Assembly (NCBI GenBank): GCA_948470475.1
Contig: OX419338.1
Coordinates: forward strand, 9,285,350 to 9,349,349
Direction of reading: 5' to 3'
Origin: Galaxea fascicularis
Lineage: Eukaryota > Cnidaria > Anthozoa > Scleractinia > Euphylliidae
Length of the DNA stretch: 64,000 nt
A program made the position numbers and the translations under genes. Under the pieces are notes generated by a model. That model was given only the letters and a program-made list of their open reading frames with translations, ran no database searches and had not been told where the DNA came from. Shown piece after piece: positions 24,301-36,300 of this stretch (its first letter is position 1; every line of letters starts with the position of its first letter).

Positions 24301-27300
24301 TTGAAAACTTAATTGAATTTTCCCGGTAAAAATAAAAATTTATTGTTATATTATCGTTATCTATTATAATAATGACGTCAGTATCGAAGATGTAACGTGT
24401 AATCCTGTCTTTTAGGTACCGTCTAAAGGCCATCTTCAGATGCCAGTGGAGTTCAATAGTCGTTTTCTCAGACCCTGCAATGCAACGTTAGTGCTTGTTG
24501 GAAAACGGGAGGGAACTCCGTGCGGGAACACCCTTGTGTTTACTTTGGATACATGCATTACGAACATCATACCTATGGTAAGAAAAGCATTGTTGTGAAG
24601 AATCTCAGCAATTGTCTGCTACAGTTCCAGACAAAAACCAAACCTTTTTTTCCTTGCAACCTTTCAACGTTTTTGACGATTTGTTTCCAGGCAACGATTA
24701 AAAGCGAGTCACCTTGCTATGAACTTCAGAAAGTGAATTTTGACGTCACCAACCCGTTTCCGGTGACCGGCGAGTTCCGCATCGTTTTGGTGGAAGCTCG
24801 TAACTCGTTTCCAGCCACTACGCCGCCTAAAGCCAAGGCCTCGAAATCAAGCAAGAATCTAAAGAAGGTGGAATCACGAACAGATCACGGGTAACTGCTG
24901 GAAACAATCATTGTATTGTTTAATTGAAACCTATAGCGGTAGAGGCTTTATTTTGCTCTATTAGTCGTGAGATATTGCCCATTTCCATGAGAAAATTCGA
25001 GGCCGGGAGGCCACAAGGTGGAGAACAGTATACTCCGCTCAAGTCAAGAACAGCGACTTGTGCCAGCCTGTGTATTGAAAATTTACTTAAACTAACTTGT
25101 CTTTTATCCCAACAATGACCTTCTACATTTTTCATGTAATCTAAGCCTGCGTGTTCCATATAACGGTGGGTTCTCGGGTCAAAAACCCGAGAAAGCTGGC
25201 ACCCTGACCTATTTTGAGCAACAAAATTTGGGAAGACTCAAGTCCACTGACTCCTTAAAAATCTTCCGTGACCCCCGGACTCTGAAAAGTATCTGAGATA
25301 CGTTTTTCACCGTAACTTACAAAGAGCAGAACGTAGAAATGACAGTCAGTATCATTTTACTTCTCAATACTGAATCTGCCGATGAAGCAAACTCTTCGAG
25401 GATGAAAAAAAAGGTCAACTTTGAAAGATACATCAATGTTAATGCTGAGACACAAGCAGTGTTCAAGATAACTTTCAGAGTCAGATGGTCACGGAAGATT
25501 TTTTAAGGGGTCAGTAAACATTGGTCAAATTTTCGTACTCAACAGCTCAGTGTGTCGGGTCAAGCATTCAGCTTTCTCGGGTTTTGGGGCCGAGATAACC
25601 CGCGCTTATCTAGAACACTGCACAAGCCCTACCGCTTCCTAGCGTGGCCCATATAGGACATCTAAAACATTTTTTTGATTGAAATTTTCATCTCAAATGT
25701 TTGTTACAAAATCTGAGTTGTTAAATCTTTTCAAATAAACAACGGACTTTTACTGCAAAAATCCGAGTTGTTTAATCTCCAAAATACACAACTCGGATTT
25801 CTAACGCAAAAATCCGAGTTGTTAATTTTTCAATGAAAAGATTTAACAACTCAGATTTTATAACAAACATTTGAGATGAAAATTTCAATGGAAAAAAAAT
25901 ATTTTAAGTGTCCTATATGGGCCACGGTAGCTTCCCAGCTCCGATTGCTATATTTCGACCTGTCTACTCAATACTACACACTCCCTTTTATACCACCCTG
26001 TCCATGAAAATGTAGCAGTAGACTTGCAGTGACTAATCTGTGTTTGTCTACAGTCAAACGAACAAGTCTCCTAGAAGAGAGTTTCCACCCAAAGTAGAAC
26101 AACAGAAGAACGAGGCAGTCACAGGTCGGTCATGAACACACAATTTGGTGATGTACTTGAACACTGTTAGTATATACCTCACAAGTGAATAGTGCTTTTC
26201 GCGCGTTCTGATTGGTTAACTCGGAGGTGATTAGCAAAATACTATTCACTTCCGAGCAGCCGAAGAGAAACAAACTGTCTTTCCGTTTCGGTTTCCGAAG
26301 AGGGAATTATCTGAATACTCGCTAGTTACATGTTCAGCTTGTGTGGTATATACTAAAACAATTATTCACCTTAGTGTCAGTGAATAATTGTTAATTAATC
26401 GTTTAATCCCTGTGATCAATATGAATATTCTCTTAACTGAATCCCAGAAGTGTCTTATGGCATAAGTTGGGAGAGTCTGTTCAATAATCAGGGTATTCAA
26501 TCTCTGGTGATCGTTTTGTATGTTCTCAAAACTTACATGCTTAATCTAGTAGTAACGATGCAAGGAGAAATTACATGCTGGTCAGTGGTAGTAGTTAAAG
26601 GGTTAAAACTTTAACATCGTTTTGCCTGCGGACAGTCCGTCCAGTTTCACTCAGTCTCGACATTTTTTTTCTACCATAACGACGGCATTTGCGCCGTGAT
26701 AGGGCTTTGCCAGAAAGTTAGCCTTAAAGAATATAAGGATTCGTGTCATTTCCGTGTATAGTTGTTTGATAGCTAACCAACTAATGATTATTTACTATCA
26801 GCCTATCCAGGTCCAATGCTGAGTTCGTTCTGGTCTCCCGCCAAAACTATCCACCTAGAGGCCAATAGTACCGAAGCAGTAGAAATTCACTTCCTTCCAT
26901 TCGACGTCGGCTACAGGCAGTGTTCAATCCTGTTTATTAACGATCAAATCGGCGAGTTTCTCTACTGTATTGAAGCAAACACCACCGTTCCCCTCCCCTC
27001 CCACATGCCAGTGGCCCAGTCCCTGCATAGCGTGCGTATCAGCAGTGGTGCAGCGGCCAGGAGTGGCAGGGGGGCGTACGGTGGTGACGAGAGGGTGGTA
27101 TACTGGAAATGCGAGCATGACGAGTCTTTCACAGAAGACTTGCACATCCCTGTTGTAAACGAAGCAATGGAGAATGCGCTGGGTGAGTTGACATCACCTT
27201 TTGGTGCTGTTTTTCAGCCTTGTAACGTATTGGTCATAAGAGATGGAGACGGTTAATGAATGAAAATGTGATTTAATCAACACTGACACACGCAAACTCC

Positions 27301-30300
27301 GAAAAAAAGTTCCAAATCCTCCCATAAGGAGTCGAACCAGTGAGCTTCCGATCACTAGCTCGGATACACCCCACTAGGCTACGCACTGCAGCATCCAAGC
27401 AGTAAGCAGGACGTATTCCGAAGTTTTAAGAATGCGCACCAGATTCGACTCCTGACGAAAGACGTCGGAATTATTTTTTTCCGAATTTGCGTGTGACAGC
27501 TTTGAAGAAATCATATTTTTCTGGTAAAGTGCAATTGAGTAGTTAAAGTATTTCTCTCTTTGCTTTCATCTCAAGCAATCGCAGCTCAACAGCGCATGTC
27601 AGAACGCGAGTATCAGCGCCGCAAGCTCACTGGTACGCTGACCAGTTGCACCGTCACGGCAAGTGTAGCCGCACTTGGCCTTGGAGGAGACACATTCATG
27701 CACGCAGGGGACACCAAAACAAAAAGGGTCCTAGAGAAGGAGGTCACTGAATTCCACACAGAGCTGAGCTCCAAGTTCTTCCAGGCTCCCCCCCAGGTCA
27801 TCATCCCGACCAGCGTCAATAGAAAGAGTGGTGAGTTTAATTCGGGTCCCCAGTCTGTTACAAATGTGGCAAGTTATCAAGATTATCCCCTTGGTCGTTT
27901 CGACTGATGGGTGCTTCGTATCAAAGGAAGATGCTATTCAGCACTTTTAGTTTGGGAAATTGGTTTTTGTTTCATTCACAAAATCAAATGTTACAACCGA
28001 ATTATATATCAGTACAGTGCGAAGAAATAACACCGTCGGAAAGTAATGCTCGAAAGTTGCATCTGAAGACTCAGAAATGTGAACAGCACCACACAAAAAA
28101 CACTGTTAAGCTGCTCTGTCATTCCGTGGAATTAATATACAATTCGAATATTGCTCAAGATAAACAATAGTCATGGGGTCACTGCTAAATCTCACATGAA
28201 ATTTGTTTTCAAACTTGTATGAATACTACACCTAACCAAAGACTTGCCACTCATCTATGTTAAGGTGGACTATGGAAAGAAGCACTATATTCATTCTCAT
28301 TCCAGGTGAACTGACCTCTGCTGGTCTCAAATCACCCAGGAACACAATTCCATTACCAGTGACTTTCCAACCCCAAGGACCTGGACATTACCCATGTCGA
28401 ATTATTCTTAAGTCCGCGCATGACGTTAGAGTATACCAACTGGAATGTACGGTGACACCCGAGGGCTCAGCCCTTGAGCTGGAGTTCACGTCTCCCGCAC
28501 ACCAGTCCGTAACTCAGGATATACCTGTGGTAAGAGTAATTTCTGACGTTTGAATAAATTAGTTGGAAATTATTATTCTGACGGCACGATTGAAAGGTTC
28601 GCGGGTTGTTATGGGATGTGCTAGGAATATGTAGGCTTTGAGCGGGAGATTCGGGTCATTCTAGGTAGGTCCATTTAAATTCTTACATGTGACCAAAAGC
28701 ACTGCATTGTTACTTTGTATGCGTAGTTTTATGTCAGATATTCAGCTGTTGACCTGTTCGCTTTATTCTTATCCTGGTGTATATCCCCCTCCTCCACACA
28801 GGCCACGTTATTCTTTGTATTTTTGGTATATCTCTAAAAGTCAGTCGCACCCAGTAATGTTTGAACAGCTCCTGTGCAGCAACTGATGATGATGATCATA
28901 ATAATAATAATAATAATAATATTAAAGACGTGTTGGTATTACAGAAGTCTTGTATAGTAATAATTTTTATAATTAATGAAACTTTTTTAGTTTTTACATT
29001 TTTTACCAGTATTTATCCTTGTAAATGGTGTTGATTTTGATATTCTAAAATAAAGTGATTTTTTATTTTTAAAATTTATTGTAAAAAAAATAACAATAAT
29101 AATAATAACTTCATTCCAGTTTCAGTGATCGGGGACACTGATTTGCACCTTCTTGTTGCCAGGTCAACCAAAGTAATCAGGACTGGCATCTGACAGCTAC
29201 CTTAGCAGGGGAGGGGTTTTACGGACCGTCTGTTATGATAGCAAAGTCGCACCTCACAACCCACTACCCCATGATGTTTAGACCTTCGTACGAGGGAATT
29301 GTGGAGGTAAGAGGACAAAGAACCACCTCACAAAAGGAAAGGGTGCAGGTCATAGACTGGCTCGAACAGTCTTTATATTAAAAGATATCGCCCTGGGAAG
29401 CTGTAGTTTATTTAGAAAACATCAAGGAATAATCATCAAATATGTCGAAAGTAATAACAAAACTGGACAAAACAGACAAGTAATGGCTATAGAAGCTCAA
29501 AGTTCGCTTAATTTCTGCGACCTTCTTGTTTGGAATTTAGAGAGGGTAGGGGTCCTTACTATTTACACGGAAAACCGGAAATTCGGGTGGAAAATCAAAT
29601 GGTACATACCATTCCATTTGGAGCGTTTCAGAAATTATGGGCCATAGTCTTAATCAATGCACTTTTTTTGTTATTTTTGAGCTTTTAACTGATACTAGTA
29701 CATTCCCTGATTGATCTATTTTGCGTTTGGACAAGCTGCAACTTATAAGCAATATTTAGCCAGGCAGGTTCTTGAATGTTGTCACCTAAAATGCCCACCC
29801 AGATAGACCTTGTATTAAAATGGTAAGGTTACGTGTACCTGATATGCTTGGATATGCCTTGCTTTTCGTCGGAAGTTTCAATTTGCGTGCATCTTGTTAT
29901 ATTAGCGGTTTTTAATGACGGGAGCAGGGATGGCACATTGGTGAGAGCACTTGCCTCCCACCAGTGTGGCCCGGGTTCGATTCCCGACCTTGGCGCCATA
30001 TGTGGGTTGAGTTTGTTGTCGGTTCTCTTCTCTGCTCTAGAGGTTTTTCTCCGGGTACTCCAGTTTTCCCCTCTCCTCTAAAACCAACATTTCCAAATTC
30101 CAATTCGATCTGGAATGCACGGACATCTTTGAACGAGTTCTCTTACATTTCATTGAGGTTGTTTACCATTTACATGGGAAAACCGGTTGGTCGACGGTTT
30201 GTACAAATGGTAAGCAAAAATCCCCGATGAAAAGTGCCGATTAGGATTGGCGTGTACCATTTGCACAACCCATACTAAATAACACGTGACAAGCCTCAAA

Positions 30301-33300
30301 ATCGGAGTAGGGCTTGGAACTAGTGAAAATCCCAAATGGTACATACATTTTCCGTTCGGAAATTCCGGTTGGAAATTTTGGACTACCTTTTAAGAAGTCC
30401 CGTTTTCCCGTGAAAATTTCTGTTCGGGAAGAAAAACATAGTCTTCCCATTTACATTCCGTCCGAGGTTTCCGGATTTTTTGGGTAAATCGTAAACAGCT
30501 TGAGTGTCGAAAATAATTCCCGTTTGCTTTGGTTTTGCCTTACTTCGCTCTGTGATTGGTTAACAAAACTCGTGCCACTTTCTCAGCCAATGAAAATCAA
30601 AACCAAGCGCGAGTTGCACGCACGCATTTTCCAGCGCTTAGCGCCGGTTGCATGGAATTACTTCAAATTCTGATTGGTTCACTGAGCAGTCTTCGTCTCC
30701 TGTGATTGGTCAGAGTAATTGCTTTGGTTTTGGTTTTTACGACCCTCAATTGAAAACCCGCTCTATCCAGGGTAAGCTGACGCTGACAAACACGCTTGAT
30801 GGGACTGAGCAGGTTTACAGACTGCTTGGAACAGGACAGAAACCTCTTCCCCTGGATCATATCTTGATAGAGTGTCCTGCTAAGGAGAGGTAAGAACAAT
30901 TCTCAACTGCAATGCTTAAAACCATTGAAAACCTCATTCTGTACATTTGGTATTCTGGGCATAAATTCAATTCGGTTTGAAGGTTTCTCGAGTCTCGTCC
31001 AGGAAATCTAAGCTTGTTTGAGGTGTGTCATCAGGTATAGTTGGGGCCACCCCCTAAGAAGACGACGTAATAATATGGTTTAAACATTTTGGCAAACACA
31101 CTGTGTTGCTTGGATTTGGCCGCCAAAGCCATTTAAGTATTAAAAATTTCATTTAAATATTGATGGTAAAACTTATGCATCGTAAATTCGACTGTTCTGG
31201 AAACAGTCTTTTCCTCAAGCGTTGAATGTACGTGCATTCAACCTGGTTGCTTTTCATCTGAGGCCATTCAGCTGTTAAGTTCACCTGCCTTGTTTCCCGT
31301 GATTATTCTATTATTTAGTTTTCTACTGTCTGTCTTACGGTAATTATTTACACAAACTGTAATGCTGGCTTATCACAGAGCATCCACTAAACTTTTCCAC
31401 ACACATACATATGCTTTCTGTTATTGTATTCAACATTGACAGCACTGTTAAGAATCTGTGTTTTTGTTAACAGCGCTACTTACACTCTGCAAGTACCAAA
31501 TGTGACCAGAGATAAACTCACCTTCCAGGTTGGTTCATAAAAATCTTCAAAGGGGTAACAGGGTGAGGAAGCGGATTTGCATTATTTAAAGAAACTTTGA
31601 GCAGTTTCCTAGCAGGCCAAAACGGTAGAGGACGGGTTGATCGAGCGTCGGGTTTATGTCCCACCACAGCAGAGAAGTGTAAGATCGAATGGCATTCGAT
31701 CTTACACTTCTCTGCTGTGGTGGGCTTACCCTTTGCATGATTACAAGATTGATCTCCATTTTGTCTTTAGAAATCGAGCACGCTCTGCAACAGCTTTATA
31801 GACATCAGTTATGAGAGGAATTGAAGATTGAGTAACACTCTTTTGAGTGAAGAAAAACTGCTCTTTTTGTGCGAATTTTGCTTGACTACCTTAACATAGA
31901 GCTAATAACTGCGGCTCTCAAATTTCGCGTCGAAGTGGAAACTACACTGAGTTCTTAGTTTTGTTGGTGCAGGAAACCCGTAGCACCTGGAACAACACCC
32001 TGAAACTCAAGTCCGGGATCCGAACCCTGAGGTCCGTTTCTTAAAACGTCCGTAGGGTTTTTGGTCCCGAAAAGTGTTATTTAGGCTCATTTCTCGTCGA
32101 ATGATGTAGGTTTTAAGCGGAGTAACCCGGCGTATTTATAGTTTTTCGTGCCCAAAATGTTTCCCAGATGTTGAGAAACGGGCGAGGCTCGCGCCAACCT
32201 TGCCCCAGGACATGTGCTAAATATATGTTAGTCGAATTATTACACGATCATGTTGTTTTGTGGATACTTTTGAAGGTCAAGACCGACCTGGATATTGTAA
32301 GTGGACCAATGTCAGTCACTGTACTCCCGGGAAAAACTGCTGAACACGTGATCTCTGTCTCGCCTTGGAAACGAGGTACTTTCAGTGGAATTGTTTCGTT
32401 TGAGTCATCTGGAGAACGCTCCGTTAGCCCTGGTGCGGCAAGGTAAATGCGTGCATGTGTTATTTCAAAAATATGTACAGCAGTGATAAATGCGCCTTGC
32501 ATTTGACAATTCAACCAAAAGAAAAATCTATTAGTAACGCCTTATTACAGGTAATGTTTGCTACATTATTTATTCGCGTCAGTTGCCATTTGTGCCGGTA
32601 AAAATGTGACACTGGGGCAGGGGCAGACGTGTCAAATTCCTGTTTAGCTTTATGGCAAGTCTGTCTACGTAACAGTGCAGGCGTCTATGAATTTAACGAT
32701 TTCGAAAGGAAATGCCTTATTGAAGTATTCGTTTGATATTTTCCATTATTTTTAGGGGCCACAGTCTCGTGAACACGGAACCCAAGGGTACCTTGGATTC
32801 TTGTTGCCTTCGTATCTGCTTTTATGCTGACTTTAGCTTTTACATTTCTTGTTTTATTCACAGGGAGATTGATGATGATGAAGACGAAGGTGGTCAGAAT
32901 GCCATGAGAGAAAGCAAAGCTCCTGCTGTTGATCCCAGTCCACGACCCTACCGTTTGTGGTACACTGTAGAGGTACAAGCGTCAGCTTCCCCGCCCGAGA
33001 GGACCCTCGAGGTCACGTGTGCTGCACACTCAGCAGTGGCACTGGACATAGCAGTGACGAACCCCACCCGGGAAAAGATTGTTATGGACGTACTTATTGA
33101 GGGCGTGGCTCTGACCGGCGAGCCCACGGTTATTTTGCACCCGCGGCAGCAAGTCATATATCAAGTGGCATTTGCGCCGACAGTGATAGGCGAATATACG
33201 GGAAGGTAAGAGATTTACCCTTTTGAGCAATGGCGTTTTAAAGGTAAATGTTTTCCCGCATTTCATTTTGACAGGTTTGAGGTTGCTGTTGCTGTGTTTT

Positions 33301-36300
33301 GTAGTTGTTCTGTTTTTTTTCCCTTTGCCTTGTTCTTGTTCAAGTTCTTTGAATCTTCGAATCTTTAATGAATATACAAGTATAAGTACATACCTATATT
33401 TACATATTTAATATTATTAGTTAAAAAGTAAAAGTTTATTTGAAATAGAGTCTATTAATAAACCTAGATTTAAAACGTTCCGTATTAACACAGGGTAGTA
33501 GGCTTGTTTGGATTAACAGACGTTTTGATGATTCTTTAACTCTGGGCAATGAACGTTATACAGGGGATGAGTAGGTAGGGAACTAATCTTCTTGGAGATT
33601 GTTCTGTCTGTTTTTTTCAAGTATAAATCGTATATATCTATAGCATAGGATATAAAACTGCGTTTTTGACATCTGCGAATGAACTGCTGCACCGTATTAA
33701 GTTCAGTCACGGAGGCTGCATAAACCAGTAAACCATACGAAATTTTAGGTAAAACTAAAGACTGAAATAAATGATCTTTATAATCCTTAATAAATATACT
33801 CCTAAAAACAGCATGACTATACTAGGAGTACTATGATCAATTTCCACTTAATTGTATCCTTCCTTCCTTTAGCTCCTCAACAGGTAGAGGCACTTATTCG
33901 CTCCGAAAAGCTTTCGTTTAATGTGTTCTGTAAATCTGCCATTGGCCTGGAAGTTCGTTGTTTAGTTCATTCTGCGGTTGTTTGCTAATGCCAGGTCTTG
34001 CTTTTGAGCTTTTCTTTGATCCGAAAGTTGTGTGTTGGTTTTCGTTGCAGTGTGATTTTCCAGAATGAAGCAGTAGGAGAGTTTTGGTACGATCTCATAC
34101 TGAAAGCAACCACCCCTCGACCTGTTCACCTCCCTTCGGTTCACTGCGAACTTGGCAAGTAAGTGCAAACGATAATCCCAGTCGAAGGTTTTGCTTGTTA
34201 CTTTTGGATTTAAGCTTGGGTAACGTTACCGTGTACCTTCAGATGGGCAATTTTCGTCTGGATTTTGGGGTCAATGTAATGATCGAAATGTGATCCTTAA
34301 TGTGAAAAAAATATATTGAAAAAGACTAAATATTGACGGAGAAATGGCTGTTTTACCTTTCAGCCAGAAGTAAAAATTACCCTTTTGATTCACCTTCTTA
34401 GCACTGTTTTCTCGAATCAGTGTTTTCATTGGAAGGGGACACTTTAAGGAGCTAAAACTCAAGGGAATTTGTTCGTTTGCCCACAAATTTTGACAGTGAC
34501 TAGTTTAATATATAAGCAACAAAAAGGTGTCTCACTGCGAGTTTTTTATTGCGAAATCTTTTTTCACCGAGAGCCATTTTTGTACGATCACATCACATTT
34601 CTTTAATACTATTTCAACGTCCGTTCATCAGTACAAGTGATCTGGGGAAAAAAGTGCGACTGCTCTTAGTCGGACCCGTTAATTTCGTATTTCCTTGTGA
34701 GAAATGACCACGTCGAGGTATAAGCTAATAGGGAGTTTAAGATTCTACGACGCGACGGCAACCAAAACGTCCTTTCAAAATACAACTTCTCATTTGTGTA
34801 ACTCTTTCGAGATTATTCCAACTTGTTTAACATGCAAAATGCTGGTGAGCTGTCCAGGGTCTAAATTACTGTGAACGATGTTAAAGCAAAGAAAGAGAAA
34901 GAAAAACTTGCCACCATACACTCACGTTCTCGAGAAAACCCCAAATTTGGTCATTTCACTTTGTTGTTTCGCAGAGGACGGCAAATAAATGTACCAAAAT
35001 GTTTTTTCTTTCTCTTTCTTTGCCTTAACATCGTTCATAGTAATTTAGGCCCTGGCTAAAATGCATCTCTCCGATATTGGTATCTTGTAGTGTTATTGTT
35101 ATTTTTTTTTCTTTGACTGAGCTGACTTTTGTTATTTTCAGATCCACGTATCAAATGATTCGCCTTCAGAACCCGACAGACGAGTCACTGTTGCTCACGC
35201 CCCACTGCTCTAATCCGGTTAACTACAGCCTGGAGTTGGACAATTCCCACCAGATTCTGCTGTCAGCCGGCACCTTGTTAGAGGTACCAGTGAAGTTCAC
35301 TCCCTCGGCTATCGGGAGCCTACATGCTGCTGAAATTTCCTTCGAGTGCCCTCAGGTAAAATACTTTTGTGAGTTAATATTCCCTTGCTGTTTAGATGAT
35401 CACGCACATGTCATTCTGTAGAGGTGAAGAAATATTGACGGAGCAAGGAGAAGAAACCGTGCTCTTTTCTCACCGCCCTCTTTCACCGAATCACTATTTC
35501 AACCACCTTGGTACTCAGGAAACATTTGAGTTCTGGCTCAAAAAAAATATTTTGTTGCTGAACTTCGTGAAGACATCCATCCAGAGACATCACCAGAGAC
35601 ATCACCAGAGACTCAGAAAGACGACGTACTGATATTAATGTTTAATTCTGTTTCTCTTTAGCTGGGTAGCTGGGTGTTTCATGCATCTGGTACTGGCATG
35701 ATGCCGGGACCTGTGGATCCCATCAATATCTACTCACACCTGGGTGGAAATTCCTCAGTCATCATACCGTTTAGAAACCCTACTGACAGACAAGTCATAG
35801 TGGATGTGATTATGAAGGAAAGGCTCTTGTCAAGGAGTGGTAAGTGTTGTAGTTGTAGGCCCCCTGTTCTGCATCTAGTGTGGTATGTAAATACAATATT
35901 TAGGAACTAATCTGTTCAAACCGACCAACAAATCAAAAGAAAACAGAGAGGTTTCGGTTAGAATATCGTTTTTATGGCATTTGTTTTTTACTAACATACT
36001 GCGATTTTCGCGTCAAATTAATTACAACAACAATTGTAGACCTATAAATGGCAAATCTCACTCACTGTTTTTACTCATCTTCGCAGGCGTTTTGTTTAAC
36101 ATGCGTCTTGACAAACAGCCGAAAGCCTCGGTCTTCTGTCTCCTCCTTAAACGCGCCAAAAGCATCCAACTGGAGCCTGGCGCGACTCTGGACATCCCGA
36201 TCTCCTTTGCGCCGGACACCATGCGGCTGTATGAAGCTACAGTGACTGTGACCATCCATAAGGAAGATCCCAATGACGCCTGGGATGGCAACTACCCCAG

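Larger units (their letters stand above)
23236..29306 (+). other. CFAP47: CFAP47 exons 35-42 (residues 1870-2382)
   Basis: Exons: 23236-23337, 24416-24577, 24691-24890, 26054-26124, 26802-27182, 27576-27830, 28306-28529, 29163-29306. Beta-sandwich modules resume after the CH domain (VRLQNPSTKPLVYQALLAGK; VNFDVTNPFPVTGEFRIVLV). Exons 37-38 encode a short Lys/Ser-rich basic linker. Exon 39 ends with a Gly/Arg-rich patch (GAAARSGRGAYGGDERVVYW). The exon 38 donor GTCGGT is weak but keeps phase. Confidence 0.82.
30771..35839 (+). other. CFAP47: CFAP47 exons 43-49 (residues 2383-2777)
   Basis: Exons: 30771-30889, 31474-31528, 32276-32442, 32864-33205, 34051-34158, 35142-35355, 35662-35839. Further modules (KLTLTNTLDGTEQVYRLLGT; MIRLQNPTDESLLLTPHCSN; VIIPFRNPTDRQVIVDVIMK). 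Exon 46 opens with an acidic run (EIDDDEDEGGQ), probably a loop. Exon 44 is 55 nt. The exon 43 acceptor lies beside the end of a repeat (22030-22290 / 30520-30765 family). Confidence 0.82.

Noticed and set aside
27328..27381. Functional tRNA gene on the minus strand
   Set aside because: A- and B-boxes are good, but I could not pair an acceptor stem, and the sequence lies inside a TIR element.
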